The notes under the pieces were generated by a model. The model did no database searches, had not been told where the DNA came from, and saw only the letters and a program-made list of their open reading frames with translations. A stretch of 38,218 bases of DNA from an uncultured Coriobacteriaceae bacterium (GTDB lineage Bacteria; Actinomycetota; Coriobacteriia; Coriobacteriales; Atopobiaceae). Both the position numbers and the translations under genes were made by a program. The stretch covers positions 1 to 38,218 of the forward strand of contig CACXDP010000088.1 in the NCBI GenBank assembly GCA_902766445.1, written 5' to 3'. Position 1 is the first letter of the stretch; each line of letters opens with the position of its first letter. Positions 33,420-38,218 of the stretch are shown one piece after another.

Positions 33420-34427
33420 ATGACTGGTAAGGTAGTTGGCATTCTGGGTGCCACAGGGGTCGTGGGCAGGCAGATGCTGCAGTGCCTGGAGGAGCGAGAC
33501 TTTCCGGTCGAGCGGCTCGTACCGCTAGCAAGCTCGCGTTCTGCGGGAAAGACCATCGGATTTCGCGGCGAGGAAGTGACCATTCTCGAGGCATGCCCCG
33601 AGGCCTTCGAGGGGATCGACATTCTGCTCGGTGCGGCCGATGACGCGACAGCTAAGCGGCTCTTGCCCGAGGCGGTGAAGCGTGGGGCGGTATGCGTGGA
33701 CAACAGCCATGCATTCAGGCTCGAGGAGGACGTTCCGCTGGTCATTCCAGAGATAAACGCAGAGGACGTGAAATGGCATCACGGCATCATCTCGAACCCG
33801 AACTGCGCCACGATCATCGGCCTCGTGCCCTTGTGGCCACTGCATAAGGCGGCGGGGATGACTCGCATCATTGCGAGCACGTACCAGGCGGCCTCCGGTG
33901 CTGGCATGCCGGGTCTTGTGGAGCTCGAGCGAGAGATGGCGTGCGTGGCGGCTGGCGAGTCGGTGGGGGAGACCAAGCCCTTCGCCTATCAACTTGCGGC
34001 TAATCTCATACCGCAGATCAGCAGCTTCAAGCAAGATGCCTACACCGACGAGGAGCTCAAGATGGGGCGTGAAGGGCGCAAAATCTGCCATTTGCCTGAT
34101 CTCAGAGTTAACTGCACCTGCGTGCGCGTGCCCATCATGCGCTCGCACTCCGAGTCGATAACGGCCGAGTTCGAACGCCCGATCACACCAGACGAGGCTC
34201 GCGAGATACTACAGTCGGCTCCCGGCGTCAAGGTCGTGGATGACCCCGCAAACCTGCGCTATCCCATGCCGCTTGAGACAAGCGACCAAGACCTCATCTA
34301 CGTGGGTCGCATCCGTCGCGATCTCTCAGCTCCCGACGGCGTGAATGCACTTACAATCTTCTGCTGTGGTGACCAGATTCGAAAGGGTGCCGCAACGAAC
34401 GCAGTACAGATTGCCGAACTGCTGTAA
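33420..34427 (+). CDS. asd: Aspartate-semialdehyde dehydrogenase
   Basis: 335 residues, normal length. It has the NADP-binding opening VGILGATGVVGRQML, the catalytic cysteine in ISNPNCATI (Cys129), the ASGAGMPGL loop, and the later RVPIMRSHSES with the active-site arginine and histidine. It makes aspartate semialdehyde for threonine, lysine and peptidoglycan precursors. AGGAGGAG lies just before the ATG. It completes the plus-strand aspartate run and ends before a good terminator. Confidence 0.95.
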   Translation: MTGKVVGILGATGVVGRQMLQCLEERDFPVERLVPLASSRSAGKTIGFRGEEVTILEACPEAFEGIDILLGAADDATAKRLLPEAVKRGAVCVDNSHAFRLEEDVPLVIPEINAEDVKWHHGIISNPNCATIIGLVPLWPLHKAAGMTRIIASTYQAASGAGMPGLVELEREMACVAAGESVGETKPFAYQLAANLIPQISSFKQDAYTDEELKMGREGRKICHLPDLRVNCTCVRVPIMRSHSESITAEFERPITPDEAREILQSAPGVKVVDDPANLRYPMPLETSDQDLIYVGRIRRDLSAPDGVNALTIFCCGDQIRKGAATNAVQIAELL

Positions 34428-34454
34428 GTGGGACCAGCAAGAAAGCTTTGACAG

Positions 34455-34490
34455 GAGCGAGAAGGGAGTAGCCCCTTCTCGCTCGTTGTT
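34455..34490. terminator. Bidirectional intrinsic terminator between asd and the NUDIX gene
   Basis: 34455-34466 pairs with 34473-34484 (12 bp, six-base loop), followed by GTTGTTT on the plus strand. It lies in the 62-base gap between the asd stop and the convergent NUDIX stop, so it can serve both. Confidence 0.75.
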
Positions 34491-35059
34491 TACACGAGGC
34501 CAGCTGCTGCCGCAAAGACCGACACGACGGTCTTTGCATCCTCGATGAGTCCCGCCCGTATCGCTTCTACCATGTCAGAGATGGGTAGCCATACTACGTC
34601 CACGAACTCACCGGCGTCGGGGTTGGCCGGGCCTTGGGCGAGACCATGGGCGGCAAATATGCGGGTCTTCTCGTTGTTGAAGCCGGGAGCACCCGCACTC
34701 ACGGCGAGCGGCTCGATTCGCTCGGCGACCAGACCTGTCTCCTCCTCGAGCTCTCGCGCCGCGCAAATTGCCGGATCCTCGCCAGGGTCAAGCTTTCCTG
34801 CGGGAATCTCTAGGGACATGCGGCCCAAGGCTACCCGGTACTGACGTACGAGGCAAATCTTGCCGTCACGGATGGCGCATACGCCAGCTCCGCCATTGTG
34901 ACGCACGATCTCACGCCATCCGGCAGATCCGTCCGATAGCCGCACGTCGAGTGTCTCCACGGAGAAAATCCTGCCGTCCCATTCTTTGTGTATACGTTCT
35001 ACCTTCTCGAAGTAGCGACTGTCGGTCTCTAGCAGCTTGCGTATCGTATCGAGCGACAT
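34490..35059 (-). CDS. NUDIX hydrolase (ADP-ribose pyrophosphatase-like)
   Basis: About 189 residues. The full NUDIX box GX5EX7REUXEEXGU is visible as GKLDPGEDPAICAARELEEETGL, with the preceding SLEIPAGK typical of the ADP-ribose pyrophosphatase branch. The fold begins with a strand-rich part holding ETLDVRLSDGS. It probably hydrolyses ADP-ribose or similar nucleotide sugars. ATG 35059 follows AAGGAGA by seven bases; a longer opening to 35122 lies in the terminator of the tRNA-Arg gene and is not used. Confidence 0.9.
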   Translation of the reverse strand: MSLDTIRKLLETDSRYFEKVERIHKEWDGRIFSVETLDVRLSDGSAGWREIVRHNGGAGVCAIRDGKICLVRQYRVALGRMSLEIPAGKLDPGEDPAICAARELEEETGLVAERIEPLAVSAGAPGFNNEKTRIFAAHGLAQGPANPDAGEFVDVVWLPISDMVEAIRAGLIEDAKTVVSVFAAAAGLV

Positions 35060-35094
35060 TGCGTGATCTCCTTTTTTGACGTGTCCGAAACGTA

Positions 35095-35134
35095 CAAAAT
35101 AAGAAACAGGCCAACCACTCAAATGGTTGACCTG
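35095..35134 (-). terminator. Intrinsic terminator of tRNA-Arg
   Basis: On the minus strand an 11-bp stem (35107-35117 with 35124-35134, one G-T pair, six-base loop) is followed by TTTCTTATTTT. The stem contains AGGTCAAC and GTTGGCCT, which also form the stem of the terminator after tRNA-Lys (35803-35822). Confidence 0.85.
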
Positions 35135-35144
35135 CGACTTAGCC

Positions 35145-35221
35145 TGGTGCGCCCTGAGGGACTCGAACCCCCGACCTTCGGATTAGAAGTCCGTTGCTCT
35201 ATCCACCTGAGCTAAGGGCGC
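35145..35221 (-). tRNA. tRNA-Arg (anticodon TCT)
   Basis: On the minus strand the acceptor stem begins GCGCCCT, the D arm contains AGCTCAGGTGG, the anticodon loop is CTTCTAA with anticodon TCT, and the T arm contains GGTTCGAGTCC. The 3' end is GGGCGCACCA, so CCA is encoded. TCT reads AGA and AGG codons. Confidence 0.95.
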
Positions 35222-35257
35222 TGATCTCGACCTATCATAGCACGTTAGCGTGGCATC

Positions 35258-35776
35258 TTACTTGACATTGACAAACATGAAGATGCTCAATCCCGCCAAC
35301 ACCAACGCAATGAGAGGCTGCTGTAAGTTGCCTAAAACGAAATATGCACCAAGGGCGCATCCAATCGATCCAACTGTAAACAACGCTCCCTTAGGCGTCT
35401 GGATAGCCGCGTAGAGCTTATACTCGAGTTCCTCGTCCTCCTCGGAAGCAGAGGGGCATATGCTTCGTGCTAAAGAAATGGCATTCTGACTCTGGGTCTT
35501 ATTGATCTCCATCACCCAGCAGAACCCTTTGCCCGCTCCGACAAGCAAGCTTGTCTTTCCCTTCGTGGATTGGGTATCCTTCGTCCATAAACCCACCACA
35601 TCTCGCTTGGCATCCACGAGCTCGCGCGCCTCTTCTACGTTGATGATGTCGAAGCTAGAGAAGTCCTCCACATCCTTATCGTATACGACGTTCTCGGACT
35701 TGAATCGTACGACGCCATCCTCAATCGACATGTTTTCGCCGTTCTTGCCGTTAACGCGCATCACAGTCTTTGCCAT
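35258..35776 (-). CDS. Unknown protein: strand-rich domain plus two C-terminal membrane segments
   Basis: 172 residues; not recognised. Residues 1-100 alternate strands (TVMRVNGKNGENMSIEDGVV, ENVVYDK, DVVGLWTKD, TSLLVGAGKGFCWVMEI) and end with a helix, which resembles a bacterial PH-like fold. After an acidic stretch (about 113-118, EEDEELE), a hydrophobic hairpin of two segments occurs at about 133-150 and 153-170 (SIGCALGAYFVLGN and LIALVLAGLSIFMFV). So it is probably a membrane protein with a cytoplasmic head. GAGGTGAT precedes the ATG by five bases. It lies between tRNA-Lys and tRNA-Arg on the same strand. Confidence 0.75.
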   Translation of the reverse strand: MAKTVMRVNGKNGENMSIEDGVVRFKSENVVYDKDVEDFSSFDIINVEEARELVDAKRDVVGLWTKDTQSTKGKTSLLVGAGKGFCWVMEINKTQSQNAISLARSICPSASEEDEELEYKLYAAIQTPKGALFTVGSIGCALGAYFVLGNLQQPLIALVLAGLSIFMFVNVK

Positions 35777-35795
35777 CTAGTATCACCTCGCGATA

Positions 35796-35822
35796 TGAAA
35801 TAAGGCCAACTTGCGTTGACCT
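35796..35822 (-). terminator. Intrinsic terminator of tRNA-Lys
   Basis: On the minus strand AGGTCAAC (35815-35822) pairs with GTTGGCCT (35803-35810) with one G-T pair around the tetraloop GCAA, then TATTTCAT. The ribosome site of the next gene lies just beyond, so any read-through would feed it. Confidence 0.65.
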
Positions 35823-35833
35823 CAAATTCAAAG

Positions 35834-35909
<76 letters not shown>

Positions 35910-35927
35910 ACTATATACCGCTTCGGA

Positions 35928-36004
35928 TGGGGTGGGTACAGGGGCTCGAACCCTGGACCTCCTGAGCCACAGTCAGGCGCTCTGCCAACTGAGCTACACC
36001 CACC
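35928..36004 (-). tRNA. tRNA-His (anticodon GTG)
   Basis: The anticodon loop CTGTGGC carries GTG. The acceptor begins with an extra G at position -1 (36004) before GTGGGTG, pairing with the discriminator C, which is the identity mark of tRNA-His. CCA is encoded. The T arm contains GGTTCGAGCCC. It is the first gene of the minus-strand tRNA group. Confidence 0.95.
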
Positions 36005-36036
36005 ATGTAAGTCCCACTCCGTCAATCGGCTAGTAC

Positions 36037-36065
36037 ATTATGCACAAGGCCGTAGCAGAATGCAA
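36037..36065 (-). promoter_or_regulatory. Candidate promoter of the tRNA-His/Lys group
   Basis: On the minus strand TTGCAT (-35, 36060-36065) and CATAAT (-10, 36037-36042) are separated by 17 bases and sit about 33 bases before the tRNA-His 5' end. Confidence 0.6.
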
Positions 36066-36372
36066 GCCCCAATTTTGAAATTTTTGGATTTTGCTCGCCG
36101 CGACCACTTGGGACCATTTGGGTTGTTTTGCGGGCTGGCCGATCTATGCTGAACCGATAGCCAATAATTAATGCAACAGATCACATCCACAGGTGAGCGG
36201 TACGTGAGCGCGGCTATGCGGTCTTACCCTCCAATTCGGTCCACTTATGGATAGAATGATTACGTAGACCTGCCAACTTTGAACGGTCGCCGAGGTTATC
36301 CGCATTTTTTGGCACAAATGGTCTACAAACTTGCTAAGGCTGTTTTGCCAGCACGACAGATGGGAGTAAGGA
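36066..36372. other. Intergenic region before the fructose PTS EIIA gene
   Basis: No gene is seen in this 307-base stretch. It contains a tandem near-repeat, ACCACTTGGG (36103-36112) directly followed by ACCATTTGGG (36113-36122), and a distant inverted pair GTAGACC (36264-36270) / GGTCTAC (36320-36326). TAGAAT at 36252-36257 is a -10-like box with no clear -35. The EIIA promoter and any regulator site probably lie here. Confidence 0.35.
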
Positions 36373-36819
36373 ATGAGCAAGCTCGTCAAGAAGGTCTTCT
36401 TCGACAACACCGCAAAGTCCGCCGCAGAGGCGCTGGAGTTCTTGTCTGCACAGGCAGTCGAGCTCGGCATCGCTGATGACAAGGACGCCATCCTCGCTGC
36501 GTTCAATGAGCGCGAGGCCCAGGGTCCCACCGGCATGACGGGAGGATTCGCGCTTCCGCACGCCAAGTCGACTGCCGTCAAGGACGTTGCGGTTGTCGTC
36601 GTCAAGTTTGCTGAGCCCGTGGCTTGGAAGTCGATGGATGGAGATACCTGCAAGGTTGCCATCGCGATCTTCGTTCCCGACAACGAGGCGACCACCACGC
36701 ACCTCTTGGTTCTCTCGAAGCTCGCTGCGCTCCTGCTTCAGCCGGACTTCTGCGCGACCATCCTTGAGTCGAATGACGAGGACGAGATTGCCACTGCCAT
36801 TCAGGAGGAAGCAGAGTAG
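36373..36819 (+). CDS. PTS EIIA component, fructose/mannitol type
   Basis: 148 residues, the size of a stand-alone EIIA of PTS_EIIA_2 type. GGFALPHAKS carries the expected phosphorylated histidine, and the final helices (HLLVLSKLAALL and DEIATAIQE) follow the family pattern. It passes phosphate from HPr to a membrane IIBC unit, not seen in this window. It is followed by fruK after 151 bases and by ptsI, so it probably serves fructose uptake. AAGGA precedes the ATG. Confidence 0.9.
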   Translation: MSKLVKKVFFDNTAKSAAEALEFLSAQAVELGIADDKDAILAAFNEREAQGPTGMTGGFALPHAKSTAVKDVAVVVVKFAEPVAWKSMDGDTCKVAIAIFVPDNEATTTHLLVLSKLAALLLQPDFCATILESNDEDEIATAIQEEAE

Positions 36820-36970
36820 TTTTACAAGGGCACAGGTTTGCAAGCAACGCGGTCTCAATCGTAGCTCAAATCCCATCAACGAACCTCGTCCTTGCCCTGG
36901 CCAACACGATTGGTTTGTCCCCGCTACAAGCGGGTACGGTATAGCGGTTTCGGGCTGGAAGGAGCTTACG

Positions 36971-37897
36971 TTGATTTATACGGTGACACTTAACCCGGCT
37001 ATTGACTACGTGATGCACCCATTGACGCTGGACATGGGCTTCACCAACCGGTCCAGCAGCGAGGAGGTTCACTGCGGAGGCAATGGCATCAACATCTCCA
37101 CGCTCTTGAACGAGCTTGGAGTTACCAACGTCGCCTTCGGCATCTCTGCCGGTTTTACGGGCGACTACCTGCTGACGAGACTGCAGGAGAAGGGCATTTC
37201 CTGCAACTTCGTACGCCTCGAGAAGGGCTACACCCGCATCAACGTCAAGTTGCAGGGCATCGTCATGACGATCTGCAACGGCATGGGACCAAAGATCAGC
37301 CAGAAGAAGGTCGACGAGCTGCTCGAGCGCATCGACACGATTGGCAAGGGCGACACGCTCGTCCTTACGGGCTCGATCCCCAACTCTCTGCCCGCAAACA
37401 TGTATGACATTATTATGCGTCGCCTTGAGGGACGCGGCATCCGCTTTGTCGTTGATGCTCCGGGTCAGCTCCTCATGGAGTCCCTCTCGGCTAAGCCGTT
37501 CTTGATCAAGCCCAACAACCATGAGGTTGGCCGCATCTTTGATGCGAACCCCGAGACCCCCGAAGAGGCCTTGCCGTTCGCGCACAAGCTGCATGAGCTC
37601 GGTGCCCAGAACGTCATCATCTCCTGTGGTGGACATGGCGCTGCCCTCGTGGATGAGTTCGATCAGGAGCACACCGTTCCTACCGCAAAGATCAAGCTCG
37701 TCAACGCCACCGGCGCAGGCGACTCGATGGTAGCCGGCTTCATTGCCAAGGTCGAGGAAGGCGCAGGTTACGACGAGGCACTGCTGTTTGCCTCCGCATG
37801 TGGCACCGCCACCGCAGGCAGCAAGGGCATCGCAAAGCGTTACAAGATTGATCGCGTTGTTGCCGCTCTGAACAAGCAGATGGCTGAGGCCAAGTAG
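36971..37897 (+). CDS. fruK: 1-phosphofructokinase
   Basis: About 308 residues, typical of the PfkB-type FruK family. It opens IYTVTLNPAIDYV, has the substrate loop HCGGNGINIS, and ends with NATGAGDSMVAGF, where Asp251 is the expected catalytic base. It phosphorylates fructose-1-phosphate, the product of fructose PTS import, to fructose-1,6-bisphosphate. The start is TTG 36971, preceded by GAAGGAG (36957-36963); no ATG is better placed. The 151-base gap before it holds a short CCCGCT/AGCGGG hairpin. Confidence 0.93.
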   Translation: MIYTVTLNPAIDYVMHPLTLDMGFTNRSSSEEVHCGGNGINISTLLNELGVTNVAFGISAGFTGDYLLTRLQEKGISCNFVRLEKGYTRINVKLQGIVMTICNGMGPKISQKKVDELLERIDTIGKGDTLVLTGSIPNSLPANMYDIIMRRLEGRGIRFVVDAPGQLLMESLSAKPFLIKPNNHEVGRIFDANPETPEEALPFAHKLHELGAQNVIISCGGHGAALVDEFDQEHTVPTAKIKLVNATGAGDSMVAGFIAKVEEGAGYDEALLFASACGTATAGSKGIAKRYKIDRVVAALNKQMAEAK

Positions 37898-37913
37898 CGC
37901 ATGTTAGTACCAG

Positions 37914-37940
37914 GGAGCCCGTCGCGGTGCGGCGGGCTCC
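37914..37940 (+). terminator. GC-rich 12-bp hairpin between fruK and ptsI
   Basis: 37914-37925 pairs with 37929-37940 (one G-T pair, three-base loop). It is followed by TATCGTAG without a T-run, so it may be a partial terminator or a stability element that sets the fruK/ptsI ratio. Confidence 0.45.
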
Positions 37941-37995
37941 TATCGTAGTTGCCGTTAGGCGTCTGAATAGACGAATGTGATAGGAGGAGATTGCA

Positions 37996-38218
37996 ATGTA
38001 CAGTGGAGTTAATGCCTCTGATGGCATCGGCATCGGTGTAGCGAGTGTCGCAATTGAGCCGGATCTGTCCTACACCCCCAAGAAGATTGATGATACCGAG
38101 GCTGAGAAGGCACGCTATGTCGCAGCCCGCGAGGCCTTCATGGAGATGACCAACAAGCAGATCGCCAACATGCAGGCGAAGGGTCTCGAGAAGGAGGCCG
38201 GCATCCTCAACGCTCACA
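37996..38218 (+). CDS. ptsI: PTS enzyme I (phosphoenolpyruvate-protein phosphotransferase), 5' end only
   Basis: The frame is open to the window edge, giving 74 residues. It begins MYSGVNASDGIGIGVASV, the typical enzyme I N-terminus, followed by a charged helical stretch (TEAEKARYVAAREAF). The full enzyme is about 570 residues and takes phosphate from PEP to HPr. AGGAGGAG lies upstream of ATG 37996. The active-site histidine and PEP domain lie beyond the window. Confidence 0.85.
   Translation, partial: MYSGVNASDGIGIGVASVAIEPDLSYTPKKIDDTEAEKARYVAAREAFMEMTNKQIANMQAKGLEKEAGILNAH

Noticed and set aside
36587-36970. Longer N-terminus for fruK
   Set aside because: The extra part overlaps EIIA in a different frame; the TTG at 36971 has a good ribosome site and fits family length.

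Overview
The window looks like chromosome of a fairly GC-rich actinobacterium. The best guess is the class Coriobacteriia (Olsenella/Atopobium-like), an inference from gene content and not from a marker tree. Pointers are a GarA/OdhI-like FHA protein directly followed by a MerR regulator (the order seen in mycobacteria and corynebacteria), a DUF3516-type Ski2-like helicase, an actinobacterial-style Rho with a long disordered N-terminus, a duplicated MarR-like regulator, and hybrid histidine kinases carrying two receiver domains.

Layout. (1) 1-2874 is a compact, apparently uncharacterised RiPP locus: a 72-residue precursor with a Nif11-like double-glycine leader and a Gly6/Cys/aromatic core, a convergent radical SAM/SPASM maturase, and a divergent 336-residue protein that may have the ABBA (PT-barrel) peptide prenyltransferase fold. 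(2) 3000-8647 holds two large hybrid sensor kinases, one cytoplasmic with PAS domains and one membrane-bound with a Cache-like sensor. (3) 8738-12088 encodes a 1116-residue protein that reads as a UPF1/DNA2-like SF1 helicase with its ATPase motifs eroded. (4) 12118-20358 is a tightly packed co-directional housekeeping run: pgsA, a D-Ala-D-Ala carboxypeptidase, a GcvT-like protein, ridA, garA/odhI-like, merR, apt, a Ski2-like helicase and a small tail-anchored protein. (5) 20516-23935 has pncB and argS; 24080-24757 a tandem MarR-like regulator; 25059-26777 rho. (6) 26940-28281 has an unknown membrane protein and a VanZ-family protein. (7) 28284-34427 is an aspartate-to-threonine block: thrC-thrB on the minus strand, divergent from hom-lysC-asd on the plus strand. 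(8) 34490-36004, minus strand, mixes tRNA-His, tRNA-Lys, a small membrane protein, tRNA-Arg and a NUDIX hydrolase. (9) 36373 to the end is a fructose PTS group: EIIA, fruK and the 5' end of ptsI.

Together, hom, lysC, asd, thrB and thrC give the complete route from aspartate to threonine. EIIA, FruK and PtsI belong to fructose uptake and phosphorylation. The GcvT-like, RidA, GarA-like and MerR genes form an actinobacterial nitrogen/carbon-associated neighbourhood. The most novel parts are the RiPP locus and the degenerate helicase. No CRISPR array, insertion sequence, phage gene or rRNA was seen.
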